39,691 nucleotides of DNA from an uncultured Pelagibacteraceae bacterium. GTDB taxonomy: Bacteria; Pseudomonadota; Alphaproteobacteria; Pelagibacterales; Pelagibacteraceae. Location of the stretch: positions 1-39,691 of the forward strand of contig CABYVK010000012.1 in NCBI GenBank assembly GCA_902522385.1, given 5' to 3'. The translations under genes and the position numbers were made by a program. Position 1 is the stretch's first letter. Each line of letters starts with the position of its first letter. The notes beneath the pieces were generated by a model. The model worked only from the letters and a program-made list of their open reading frames with translations, was not told where the DNA came from and ran no database searches. This document shows positions 1 to 7,936 of the stretch, in pieces.

Positions 1-1
1 A

Positions 2-385
2 TTATCAATTGAATACTCACCATATGAATCTGGTCTTGATAGATTTGTTCACCCAAATAAAGGAAACTTTATTGGGTTAGAGGCACTTAATAAATGGAGA
101 GAAAAAGGTTTTGACAATAAATTAGTTACTTTAGAGGTTCATAACACCAAAGATGCTGATGTATTAGGAAATAATCCTATTTTCAAAGATGGAAAAGTTG
201 TTGGAAGAGCAACCGGGGGTGAATTTGGTTTTAGATTAGATAAATCAATAGCGCTCGCGATGGTTAAACCAGATTGTTCAAATGTGGGCGACAAATTACA
301 AGTTGATATATTGGGTGAAATGTACGACGCTACTGTCTTAGATGAGAGCCCATACGATTCAGAAAATAATTTATTGAGAGCTTAA
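2..385 (+). CDS. C-terminal end of a dimethylglycine/sarcosine dehydrogenase-like GcvT protein (partial)
   Basis: An open frame runs in from the left edge and stops at TAA 383-385, giving 127 codons. The segment matches the C-terminal GcvT/aminomethyltransferase barrel: [10 protein letters not shown], then [33 protein letters not shown] and an ending [17 protein letters not shown] tail. In dimethylglycine and sarcosine dehydrogenases this domain follows an FAD domain and passes the oxidised methyl group to tetrahydrofolate. Only the folate-side domain is visible here, so the FAD part is inferred from context. The stop overlaps the etfB start by one base (TAATG), so it is the upstream gene of the ETF operon, whose products would accept its electrons. 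A plain aminomethyltransferase is the main alternative. Confidence 0.75.
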   Translation, partial: LSIEYSPYESGLDRFVHPNKGNFIGLEALNKWREKGFDNKLVTLEVHNTKDADVLGNNPIFKDGKVVGRATGGEFGFRLDKSIALAMVKPDCSNVGDKLQVDILGEMYDATVLDESPYDSENNLLRA

Positions 386-1134
386 TGAAAATTTTAGTAG
401 CTGTAAAAAGGGTTATTGATTACAACGTTCAAATAAGAGTTAAAGAAGACGGAACGGGTGTAGTTACTGACAACGTTAAAATGTCAACCAATCCCCCTGA
501 TGATAATGCAATAGAAGAGGCTGTAAAAATTAAAGAGGCAGGCAAAGCTACAGAGGTAGTTGCAGTAACTGTCGGTGAAGAAAAAGCTCAAGAAACTGTT
601 AGGAAAGCTTTAGCGGTTGGTGCGGACAGAGGTATTCATGTGAAAGTTGATGGAATTTTAGAACCACTCGCTGTTTCAAAAATTTTACAAAAAATAGTAG
701 ATAAAGAAAAACCAGATTTAGTATTTATGGGTAAACAAGCAATAGACGATGATTGTAATCAAACAGGCCAAATGTTGAGCGCTTTATTAAATTGGCCACA
801 AGCAACATTTGCCTCAAAGATTGATGTTAAAGATAATAAATTAGAAGTAACTAGAGAAATAGATGAAGGTCTTGAAACAATTGAAATAAATGTTCCAGCA
901 ATTGTAACTTGTGATCTCAGGCTTAATGAACCAAGATATGCATCACTACCAAATATAATGAAGGCTAAGAAAAAACCTATAGAGGAAATTGCTGCTTCTG
1001 ATTTAGGCGTAGATTTATCACCAAGATTAGAACAATTAAAAGTGGAGGAACCTCCAAAAAGAAAAGCAGGTATAAAAGTAGCAAATGTTGCTGAATTAGT
1101 TCAAAAGTTAAAAAATGAGGCGAAGGTAATTTAA
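385..1134 (+). CDS. etfB: Electron transfer flavoprotein subunit beta
   Basis: The 249-residue protein starts [14 protein letters not shown] and has the family length. It carries the ETF-beta signature region around residues 155-200 ([13 protein letters not shown], then [17 protein letters not shown] and NIMKAKKKP). ETF-beta holds AMP and, with ETF-alpha, shuttles electrons from soluble flavin dehydrogenases to the membrane ETF-ubiquinone oxidoreductase. The start ATG overlaps the stop of the dimethylglycine-dehydrogenase-like gene, and the stop overlaps etfA by one base, so all are probably cotranscribed. The neighbour upstream suggests that demethylation of methylated glycines is one electron source. 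Confidence 0.96.
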   Translation: MKILVAVKRVIDYNVQIRVKEDGTGVVTDNVKMSTNPPDDNAIEEAVKIKEAGKATEVVAVTVGEEKAQETVRKALAVGADRGIHVKVDGILEPLAVSKILQKIVDKEKPDLVFMGKQAIDDDCNQTGQMLSALLNWPQATFASKIDVKDNKLEVTREIDEGLETIEINVPAIVTCDLRLNEPRYASLPNIMKAKKKPIEEIAASDLGVDLSPRLEQLKVEEPPKRKAGIKVANVAELVQKLKNEAKVI

Positions 1135-2087
1135 TGGCAGTTTTACTTATAACGGAACACAATAATAAAGAATTAAGACCATTTACTCTTAATGCAGCTA
1201 CAGCAGCATCTCAAATTGATTCAGATGTTCATGCTGTAATTATTGGTCAAAATTCTGCAGATGCTGCAAAACAATTATCTGAACTTCCAGTAGTAAAAAA
1301 AGTATTGAGTGTAGAAGGAGCTCACTATGAAAACTTTACAGCAGAAAATTTTGCTCCAGTGATTGTTAAACTAGCAGAAAATTATTCTCATATTGTTTGT
1401 TCAGCAAATACATTTGGAAAAAATTTGATGCCGAGAATTGCAGCTCATCTTGACACATCGCAAGTAAGTGACATCATTAAAGTAATATCACCAGATACTT
1501 TTTTAAGGCCAATTTATGCCGGTAATGCTTTTGCAACAATTAAGAGTAATGATGCTAAAAAGTGCGTAACAATTAGACCTACTTCATTCGATCCATGTGA
1601 GAGTACAGGTGGATCAGCCCCAATTGAAAAAGTGGATGCTAGTGAAGAGTTTTCAAATACAAAATTTATCAAAAGAGAAGAAATTAAATCTGATCGACCT
1701 GAGCTTGGAACAGCAAGAATTGTTGTATCAGGTGGCAGAGGAATGCAAAGTGGGGATAATTTTAAATTAATTACAGAAATTGCTGATAAACTAGGTGCAG
1801 CAATTGGAGCATCAAGAGCAGCAGTAGATGCTGGATACATAAGTAATGATCATCAAGTAGGTCAAACAGGAAAAGTAGTGGTGCCAGATCTATATATCGC
1901 TATTGGAATTTCAGGTGCTATTCAACATTTAGCAGGAATGAAGGAAAGTAAGGTTATAGTTGCAATTAACAAAGATGGTGAAGCTCCAATCTTTAGTGTT
2001 GCAGATTATGGACTTGAAGCTGATTTATTTGAGGCACTGCCTCAGTTCATGGAAGAGCTGAACAAATTAAACACTATACAAAAATAA
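1134..2087 (+). CDS. etfA: Electron transfer flavoprotein subunit alpha
   Basis: A 317-residue protein of normal family length. The N-terminal half is the variable ETF alpha/beta domain. The C-terminal half (from about residue 195) is the FAD-binding domain, with [50 protein letters not shown] and the FSVADYGL segment near the end. It forms the FAD-carrying heterodimer with EtfB in the cytosol. The ATG overlaps the etfB stop (TAATG), giving tight translational coupling and a 1:1 ratio. The next gene, ETF-QO, starts 23 nt downstream. Confidence 0.96.
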   Translation: MAVLLITEHNNKELRPFTLNAATAASQIDSDVHAVIIGQNSADAAKQLSELPVVKKVLSVEGAHYENFTAENFAPVIVKLAENYSHIVCSANTFGKNLMPRIAAHLDTSQVSDIIKVISPDTFLRPIYAGNAFATIKSNDAKKCVTIRPTSFDPCESTGGSAPIEKVDASEEFSNTKFIKREEIKSDRPELGTARIVVSGGRGMQSGDNFKLITEIADKLGAAIGASRAAVDAGYISNDHQVGQTGKVVVPDLYIAIGISGAIQHLAGMKESKVIVAINKDGEAPIFSVADYGLEADLFEALPQFMEELNKLNTIQK

Positions 2088-2110
2088 TCCTTACAGTTAA
2101 AAACTAGAGT

Positions 2111-3730
2111 ATGTCTAGAGAATCAATGGAATATGATATTGTAATCATTGGTGGAGGACCATCAGGATTATCAACTGCAATAAAGTTAAAACAATTAGAT
2201 CCAAATCTAAATGTTTGTTTATTAGAAAAAGCATCGGAGATAGGAGCTCATATTTTAAGTGGAAATGTATTTGAAACGCGTGCTCTAGATGAATTACTAC
2301 CAAATTGGAGAGAATTAAATTCTCCAATCAAAACAAAAGTAAGTAAAGAAAAATTTTTATTTTTAGGAAAAACCAAATCTTTAAGTTGGCCAACTTGGCT
2401 ACTACCTGCGGTACAGCAAAATCATAAAAATTATATTATCAGTTTAGCAAATCTGTGTAGATGGCTTGCTGAACAAGCTGAGAATTTAGGTGTAGAAATC
2501 TTTCCAGGATTTCCAGCAAGTGAAATTTTATATAACGAAGATGGATCTGTTAAAGGTGTTGCAACTCAAGATATGGGTATAGATAAAGATGGTAATAAAA
2601 AAGATAGTTTTGAACCAGGAATTGAGCTTTTAGGTAAAGTAACTGTTTTTGCAGAAGGGTGTAGAGGTCATTTAGGAAAACAATTGATTGAAAAATTTGA
2701 ATTAAATAAAGGTAAAGATCCTCAACAATATGGAATTGGTTTTAAAGAAATTTGGGAAATAGAGGATAAAAATCACGATGAAGGCTTAGTTATGCATACA
2801 GCTGGATGGCCATTAGATAACAACACATATGGTGGTAGTTTTATTTATCACGCAGAAAATAAACAAGTTTTTCTTGGTTATGTAATAGGTTTAGATTACA
2901 AAAATCCTCACCTTTCTCCTTATGATGAATTTCAGAGATTTAAAACACATCCATCAATTAAAAAAATTATAGAAGGTGGAAAAAGAATTTCTTACGGCGC
3001 AAGAGCTTTAATCGAAGGTGGATTTCAAAGTTTGCCAAAAATGTTCATGCCTGGAGCTTTGCTGGTTGGTTGTGATGCTGGAACTTTAAATATGCCAAAA
3101 ATTAAAGGCTCTCATACAGCTATGAAAAGTGGGATTATTGCAGCCGAAACTATTAATGAACACTTAAAAGAAAACAAAGATTTATCCATTTATGAAGATA
3201 AATTTAAAAATAGCTGGTTACATAAAGAGCTTTATGAAGCTCGGAACGTGAAACCTAGTTTTAGTTGGGGGCTAATTTTAGGAATAATTTTCACAGGTAT
3301 TGATCAAATTTTATTTAGAGGAAAACTTCCTTTTACACTTAAACATAAACATGCTGATCATGAAACATTAAAACCTGCAAATCAAATGCCAAAAATTGAT
3401 TATCCAAAATACGATAATATAATAACTTTTGATAAAACAAGTTCAGTTTATCTAACAGGAACCAATCATGCAGATAATCAACCAGTTCATTTAAAACTTA
3501 AAGATCCTGATTTACCAACAAATTATACTTTAGAAAAATTTGATGAACCTGCTCAAAGATATTGTCCTGCAGGTGTGTATGAAGTTCAAAAAGAAAATGA
3601 TGTAAATAAATTTGTAATTAATTCTCAAAATTGTATCCATTGTAAAACTTGTGATATTAAAGAACCTTCTCAAAATATAACTTGGGTTACTCCAGAGGGT
3701 AGCGGCGGTCCAAGATATGGAAATATGTAA
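2111..3730 (+). CDS. Electron transfer flavoprotein-ubiquinone oxidoreductase
   Basis: This 539-residue protein oxidises reduced ETF and reduces ubiquinone at the inner membrane. The N-terminal dinucleotide-binding motif GGGPSGLSTA lies at about residues 14-23, followed by the family segment GAHILSGNVFETRAL. The C-terminal ferredoxin-like domain has four Cys (485, 508, 511, 514) that can hold one [4Fe-4S] cluster, and ends in the family-typical GPRYGNM-like tail. It is last in the etf cluster and meets the minus-strand DUF2237 gene with a 1-nt gap and no terminator between them. Length and all cofactor motifs agree with ETFDH. Confidence 0.95.
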   Translation: MSRESMEYDIVIIGGGPSGLSTAIKLKQLDPNLNVCLLEKASEIGAHILSGNVFETRALDELLPNWRELNSPIKTKVSKEKFLFLGKTKSLSWPTWLLPAVQQNHKNYIISLANLCRWLAEQAENLGVEIFPGFPASEILYNEDGSVKGVATQDMGIDKDGNKKDSFEPGIELLGKVTVFAEGCRGHLGKQLIEKFELNKGKDPQQYGIGFKEIWEIEDKNHDEGLVMHTAGWPLDNNTYGGSFIYHAENKQVFLGYVIGLDYKNPHLSPYDEFQRFKTHPSIKKIIEGGKRISYGARALIEGGFQSLPKMFMPGALLVGCDAGTLNMPKIKGSHTAMKSGIIAAETINEHLKENKDLSIYEDKFKNSWLHKELYEARNVKPSFSWGLILGIIFTGIDQILFRGKLPFTLKHKHADHETLKPANQMPKIDYPKYDNIITFDKTSSVYLTGTNHADNQPVHLKLKDPDLPTNYTLEKFDEPAQRYCPAGVYEVQKENDVNKFVINSQNCIHCKTCDIKEPSQNITWVTPEGSGGPRYGNM

Positions 3731-3731
3731 A

Positions 3732-4118
3732 TTAGGACAAATCTATTGCAAACTTTTTTAAAGTTTCGATAGGTATATATTTAAGAGTGTTTTCATGGGT
3801 TCTTTTCAAAAATATTGGACATCCTTTACCGGCTTCAACTGCTCTTGCATACCAACTAGCACACAAACACCATCCATCTCCATCCTTTAAACCTGGAAAC
3901 CCAAATTCAGGATGTGGAGTAATTAAATCGTTACCTGCTTCTTTCATCCACTCTAAGCATTCGGTAGTAACTTTAGCACAAACTGTATGAAGTCCATGAT
4001 CATTCTCGTCAGTGTTACAACAACCATCACGAAACCAACCTGTTAAAGGATCATTTGAGCATTCCTCAAGGTCTTCACCTAGAACATTTTTTTGAGAAAT
4101 ATTTTTACTAGTTTGCAT
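3732..4118 (-). CDS. DUF2237 family protein
   Basis: The conserved part reads NVLGEDLEECSNDPLTGWFRD, GCCNTDENDHGLHTVCA, LITPHPEFGFPGLKDGD and WCLCASWY, which is the DUF2237 pattern with its conserved cysteines. The family has no assigned function. The frame is open to 4199, but that extension lies inside the upstream gene and reads as low-complexity Lys/Leu sequence. I place the start at the Met at 4118, giving 128 residues, the usual family length, and an 11-nt overlap with the upstream stop. A Met at 4133 is the other candidate. It is the last gene of a minus-strand run with hisI and an oxygenase-like gene. Confidence 0.82.
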   Translation of the reverse strand: MQTSKNISQKNVLGEDLEECSNDPLTGWFRDGCCNTDENDHGLHTVCAKVTTECLEWMKEAGNDLITPHPEFGFPGLKDGDGWCLCASWYARAVEAGKGCPIFLKRTHENTLKYIPIETLKKFAIDLS

Positions 4119-4755
4119 TGAAAATTTTTTCATCAATATATGCATTAAAAGAAATAGATCTTCTTTCTTCTTCAGTTCCTTTAAAAGGATACACTTCATG
4201 CATTAAGTAATGGGGGAAAAAGTAAAAGTCTCCTACTCTAGGTACTATTGAAAGTTTAGAATTTGACATAAATTGTTTTGATCCATGAACTAATGTGAGT
4301 TGGCCACCCAAATATCTTTTGTCACCTTTATCATTTTGTATATGTTGACCAAGTGTATCAGGAACTTTCAAGAAACCAGCGCCTGAAATGTGGCCGTTGT
4401 GCCAGTGAATTGGATTATATTCATTTGCAAACTGTCTTACGACCCAAGAATCAATTAAATTGAATTTTTTTATGTTATGATTCATGCTTGCTTTGATCCA
4501 TTTCTGAACAGTAAGTCCTAAAAATTTTAACCATCCACTTTCAGCCATAAATTTTTCCTCTAATTTAAATTCTTGAGTAACATCACCTACTAAATTACTT
4601 CCATGGTTAAGATCATTTGATTTAGATATATCTAAAACAATGCTATCTACATAATCATTTAATTTAATAATAATTTCTTCAGGAATTTTAACACGCAAGA
4701 CAGATGGCCCAAATGGCTGCATAAGTTCAAAATCTTTTTCTGTTTCTATTCTCAT
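4108..4755 (-). CDS. 2OG-Fe(II) oxygenase-like protein (TIGR02466/2OG-FeII_Oxy_5 type)
   Basis: The 215-residue protein resembles the putative 2OG-Fe(II) oxygenase group. It has a HWHNGHISGAGFLKVP segment (117-132), a GGQLTLVHG strand (150-158), VGDFYFFPHYLMHEVYPF (174-191) with the probable distal metal ligand His186, and RRSISFNAY (198-206) with the Arg that would bind the 2-oxoglutarate carboxylate. A standard HxD pair is not obvious in the first motif, where the residue two after His119 is Gly. The substrate is unknown. It starts 2 nt after the hisI stop and overlaps the DUF2237 gene, so the three are probably one transcript. Confidence 0.75.
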   Translation of the reverse strand: MRIETEKDFELMQPFGPSVLRVKIPEEIIIKLNDYVDSIVLDISKSNDLNHGSNLVGDVTQEFKLEEKFMAESGWLKFLGLTVQKWIKASMNHNIKKFNLIDSWVVRQFANEYNPIHWHNGHISGAGFLKVPDTLGQHIQNDKGDKRYLGGQLTLVHGSKQFMSNSKLSIVPRVGDFYFFPHYLMHEVYPFKGTEEERRSISFNAYIDEKIFNAN

Positions 4756-4757
4756 AA

Positions 4758-5225
4758 TTATATTTTTGTTGGATTTGGTTGACCTTTATAAACTTCTTCA
4801 GGGTCGAATTTTTTTTCTTTCTCAAGAAATTCCATTTCAACTTTTCTTCCATTTTCTATTGGTCCCATAGGAATAGATCTATAAAAACAAGATCTATAAC
4901 CAACATGACAACTAGCTCCGTCACCAATATCAACTGTTAACCATATTGAGTCTTGATCATCATCAATTCTTATTTCAGTAACCTTTTGTGTAAAACCACT
5001 TGTTTTACCTTTGTGCCAAATAGCTTTTCTTGATCTGCTAAAATAGTGTGCCTCTTTAGTTTCAATTGTCTTTTTAAGAGCTTCTACATTCATGTATCCA
5101 TGCATTAAAATATCTTTTGTTTTTGAGCACATAGTAATCACAGGAATCAGTCCATCATTATCAAACTTGGGCGAAAGAAGATTTCCTTCTTCAATATCAT
5201 AGATATTTTCTCTTTTTTTGAACAT
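4758..5225 (-). CDS. hisI: Phosphoribosyl-AMP cyclohydrolase
   Basis: HisI opens the adenine ring of phosphoribosyl-AMP in the third step of histidine synthesis. The catalytic block is clear: AHYFSRSRKAIWHKG (59-73), an Asp cluster at 88-92 for the divalent metal, and GASCHVGYRSCFYRS (103-117) with Cys106 and Cys113. The HisE domain is absent, as in many alphaproteobacteria. The cysteine usually found in or beside the Asp cluster is not present here (DDDQDS), leaving two of the three expected Zn cysteines. At 155 residues it has a somewhat long N-terminus. It is divergent from folE, with a 77-nt shared upstream region. Confidence 0.92.
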   Translation of the reverse strand: MFKKRENIYDIEEGNLLSPKFDNDGLIPVITMCSKTKDILMHGYMNVEALKKTIETKEAHYFSRSRKAIWHKGKTSGFTQKVTEIRIDDDQDSIWLTVDIGDGASCHVGYRSCFYRSIPMGPIENGRKVEMEFLEKEKKFDPEEVYKGQPNPTKI

Positions 5226-5302
5226 ACGGGGTGATTATTTAGCACATATCTAAATATATTAAATATTTTTAATTTAGGGTATTTACTGTATAAAAAGGCG
5301 CT
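5226..5302. promoter_or_regulatory. Divergent promoter region between hisI and folE
   Basis: This 77-nt AT-rich gap must carry the start signals for both hisI (minus) and folE (plus). For folE, a TATAAA at 5289-5294 is placed so that transcription would start a few bases before, or at, the ATG at 5303, which would make the mRNA almost leaderless. I do not see a convincing -35 box. No hairpin or riboswitch-like structure is evident. Confidence 0.4.
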
Positions 5303-5923
5303 ATGAAATTAGTAAAAGACACAGACAGCAATAATTTAGAGACAAAAAAAGTTTCAGATAAAGAAGCAGAGGAAGCTATCAGAACAATTTTGTCATGGAT
5401 GGGAGAAGATCCAAAAAGAGAAGGATTGTTGGAAACCCCTAAAAGAGTTGTAAAAGCATTTAAAGAATATTTTCAAGGTTACAATGAGGATGCAAAAAAA
5501 GTTTTAGATAAAACTTTTGGTGATGTCGAAGGTTATAGCGATATGGTGGTTCAAAAAAATATTTCAGTACAAAGTCATTGTGAACATCATATGGCTCCAA
5601 TTATTGGGAAAGCACATGTTGCCTATATACCAAATGAGAGAGTTGTGGGATTAAGTAAAATTGCAAGAGTAGTTGAAATATTTTCAAAAAGATTACAAAC
5701 GCAAGAAAGATTAACTGTTCAGATTGCAAATTCTCTAATGGAAGCGTTAGATGCAAAAGGTGTAGCTGTTACTATAGATTCAACCCATCAGTGTATGACA
5801 ATGAGGGGTATTAAAAAAGAACAAGCAACAACTGTAACTAATTTTTACTTAGGTCAATTTAAAGAAGATCTGAGTTATCAAAATAGATATTTACGATTTA
5901 TCAGCACTGAGTTAAAAGACTAG
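5303..5923 (+). CDS. folE: GTP cyclohydrolase I
   Basis: FolE converts GTP to dihydroneopterin triphosphate, the entry to tetrahydrofolate. The 206-residue protein has all landmarks: HCEHHMAPIIG (92-102) with Zn ligand Cys93 and His95/His96, VAYIPNERVVGLSKIAR, the QTQERLTVQIA helix (132-142), and STHQCMTMRGI (160-170) with the second Zn cysteine, Cys164. The first 20 residues are a nonconserved charged tail. It stands at the head of a plus-strand run; the next gene starts with GTG one base after the stop. Folate supply fits a genome with GcvT-type demethylases, though that link is inference. Confidence 0.97.
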   Translation: MKLVKDTDSNNLETKKVSDKEAEEAIRTILSWMGEDPKREGLLETPKRVVKAFKEYFQGYNEDAKKVLDKTFGDVEGYSDMVVQKNISVQSHCEHHMAPIIGKAHVAYIPNERVVGLSKIARVVEIFSKRLQTQERLTVQIANSLMEALDAKGVAVTIDSTHQCMTMRGIKKEQATTVTNFYLGQFKEDLSYQNRYLRFISTELKD

Positions 5924-5924
5924 T

Positions 5925-6926
5925 GTGTCTGACCAATTTAAAGCACTAATTCTTAATCAAGAGGGTGAAAACTTCTTACGTGAAGTTAAATCTATTGATA
6001 AAAGTTTTCTAAAGCATGGAGATGTAACTGTAAAAGTAGATTATTCTGACCTTAATTTTAAAGATGGAATGATTTTAAAAAACGGTGGACGATTAGTAAA
6101 AGAATTTCCACATATTCCAGGAATAGATTTTTCAGGAAAAGTAATTGAAAGTGAAAATTCAAAATTTAAAGAAGGAGATGAGGTAATTTTAACTGGATTT
6201 AGAGTTGGAGAAATATTCTTTGGCGGATATTCACAAATTGCAAAAGTAAATGCAGATTTTTTAGTAAAAAAACCAGATAGCTTAACAACTAAACAAGCCA
6301 TGATTTTAGGTACTGCAGGTTTTACCTCCTTAATGAGTGCTTTTGCAATTCAAGCAAGGGAAAGTATTTTATTAGGTGAAAAAGTTAATGATGTTTTAGT
6401 TACAGGTGCAACCGGAGGAGTTGGTAGTGTAGCGATCATGGCATTAACCAAAATGGGATATAATGTTTCTGCTGTTACTGGGAAAGATTCAAAATCGGAT
6501 TATTTAAAATCATTGGGTGCAAAAAACATTATAAATAGGGCTGAATTTGACAAAGATCCACGTCCAATAGATAAAGGTCTATGGGATGGAGTGGTAGACA
6601 CGGTTGGTGGAAAAATTTTGGCAAATGCAATTGCTCAAACAAAATCAAATGGGATAATTTCAGTTTGCGGAAATGCAAACAGTAATGAACTTAATACGAA
6701 TTTATTACCATTTATGTTGAGAGGTATTAAAGTTTGGGGCATGGATTCTGCTAATTGTAGCATAAAAAGAAGAGGTTTTATTTGGGGAGAAGCAACAAAT
6801 TTAATTGATTTTGATTTATTGGAAAAATCAGTTTTAACAGTAAGCTTGGAGGAATTGATTGAGACTTATCCTAAAATTTTAAAAGGTGAAATTTCTGGAA
6901 GAGTATTAGTTGATTTAAATAAATAA
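5925..6926 (+). CDS. acuI: Acrylyl-CoA reductase (AcuI/YhdH-type zinc-free MDR oxidoreductase)
   Basis: A 333-residue medium-chain reductase without the catalytic and structural Zn residues of alcohol dehydrogenases. YhdH/AcuI features are DLNFKDGMILKNGG, FPHIPGIDFSGKV, the NADPH site VTGATGGVGSVA near residue 158, and MRGIKVWGMDSANC near 265. AcuI reduces toxic acrylyl-CoA to propionyl-CoA and in marine alphaproteobacteria is linked to DMSP and 3-hydroxypropionate metabolism. The start is GTG at 5925, one base after the folE stop; no in-frame ATG lies nearby. Its stop overlaps the LysR gene. The AcuI substrate call rests on family resemblance, so general quinone reductase activity is possible. 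Confidence 0.82.
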   Translation: MSDQFKALILNQEGENFLREVKSIDKSFLKHGDVTVKVDYSDLNFKDGMILKNGGRLVKEFPHIPGIDFSGKVIESENSKFKEGDEVILTGFRVGEIFFGGYSQIAKVNADFLVKKPDSLTTKQAMILGTAGFTSLMSAFAIQARESILLGEKVNDVLVTGATGGVGSVAIMALTKMGYNVSAVTGKDSKSDYLKSLGAKNIINRAEFDKDPRPIDKGLWDGVVDTVGGKILANAIAQTKSNGIISVCGNANSNELNTNLLPFMLRGIKVWGMDSANCSIKRRGFIWGEATNLIDFDLLEKSVLTVSLEELIETYPKILKGEISGRVLVDLNK

Positions 6927-7813
6927 TGGATTGGGATAAATTAAAAATTTTTCATGCTGTGGCTGAAGCTGGAAGCTTTACAAATGCTACTATTAATTTA
7001 AATCTTAGCCAATCAGCTATAAGTAGACAAATACAATCTTTAGAACAAGATTTAAAAGTGCAGTTATTTGAAAGACATGCAAGAGGATTGACGCTTACAC
7101 AAAATGGAGAGTATGTTTTTAAAACTGCTCATGAAGTAATCACTAAGCTTAAAGAGGTTGAAACATCACTAGGTGATCAAAAAAGTAAACCATCAGGAAA
7201 ATTAACTATTACAACCGTAAGAAGTTTTGGAACTCACTGGTTAACGCCAAGAATTCAAGAATTTATGGCACTTAATCCAGAAATTGAGATTGAATTAGTC
7301 TTTGACGATAAAGAGTTAGATTTGAGTACCCGTCAAGCTGATATTGGAATTTTTATGAGAAGACCAAAACAGCTTAATTATATTCAAAAAAAATTAGTTG
7401 ATATTAAGTATTATATTTATGGGTCAAATAAATATTTAGAAAAAAATGGGATGCCAAAAACGATTAATGATTTAAATAAACATAAATTTATATCCTTTGG
7501 AAAAGGTGCTCCTTCACCAGTATACAATCCCGATTGGGCGCTAAAAATAGGAATGCATGATGGAAAAAAAAGAAAATCAATTATGAAAGTTAATAGTGTT
7601 AGTGGTCTTCTTTATGGGGTTGAGTCCGGTGTTGGATTGGCAGCTTTACCTGAATATTTGGTATCTAATACTAGCAAAATAATTAAAGTCCTCCCAAAAA
7701 TAGAAGGGCCTATTACAGAAGCACACTTTGTATACCCACAATCTTTAAAAAATACAGCAAGAGTCCAAGCTTTTAGAAATTTCTTATTCAGTAAAATTGG
7801 TGATTGGAAATAA
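6926..7813 (+). CDS. LysR-family transcriptional regulator
   Basis: The 295-residue protein has the LysR winged helix-turn-helix at 1-62 (FHAVAEAGSFTNAT, LNLSQSAISRQIQSLEQDL, LFERHARGLTLT) and a periplasmic-binding-protein-like effector domain from about 95. The N-terminus MDWDKLKIFHAV is typical of an alphaproteobacterial LysR subgroup. It overlaps the acuI stop by one base (TAATG), so it is co-directional with, and last of, a folE-acuI-lysR run instead of being divergent from its target. It may sense an acyl-CoA-pathway metabolite and control acuI, but this is inference. No typical T-N11-A operator was identified with confidence. Confidence 0.92.
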   Translation: MDWDKLKIFHAVAEAGSFTNATINLNLSQSAISRQIQSLEQDLKVQLFERHARGLTLTQNGEYVFKTAHEVITKLKEVETSLGDQKSKPSGKLTITTVRSFGTHWLTPRIQEFMALNPEIEIELVFDDKELDLSTRQADIGIFMRRPKQLNYIQKKLVDIKYYIYGSNKYLEKNGMPKTINDLNKHKFISFGKGAPSPVYNPDWALKIGMHDGKKRKSIMKVNSVSGLLYGVESGVGLAALPEYLVSNTSKIIKVLPKIEGPITEAHFVYPQSLKNTARVQAFRNFLFSKIGDWK

Positions 7814-7865
7814 AAATTCCCCTTTCAAATAATATAAAATAACCCATGTATTCTGCGACAAAATA

Positions 7866-7886
7866 TGCGATTGATAATCATTCGCA
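7866..7886. promoter_or_regulatory. Fur-like operator, first palindrome
   Basis: A 21-bp near-perfect palindrome with half-site TGCGA-N-TGAT around a central A, followed by ATCA-N-TCGCA. Only the three N/centre positions break symmetry. The inner TGATAATCA matches the core of classical Fur boxes. It lies 50-71 nt upstream of the start of an Fe(III)-binding protein gene, exactly where an iron repressor would act. Whether Fur itself or another iron regulator of alphaproteobacteria (Irr, RirA) binds is not shown. Confidence 0.7.
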
Positions 7887-7887
7887 T

Positions 7888-7902
7888 TGAGAATAGTTCT
7901 CA
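7888..7902. promoter_or_regulatory. Fur-like operator, second palindrome
   Basis: A perfect TGAGAA-TAG-TTCTCA inverted repeat directly follows the first palindrome. Centres are 19 bp apart. Both palindromes end in the same TCATTCGCA block (7878-7886 and 7900-7908), repeated at a 22-bp interval, so two regulator dimers could bind nearby faces of the helix. It lies 35 nt upstream of the iron-binding protein start. Confidence 0.62.
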
Positions 7903-7936
7903 TTCGCAAACCAACTAGGGTAAAGATAAGGATAAA

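Noticed and set aside
977..1840. Minus-strand open frames inside etfB and etfA
   Set aside because: They have no family resemblance or RBS and lie opposite strongly conserved genes.
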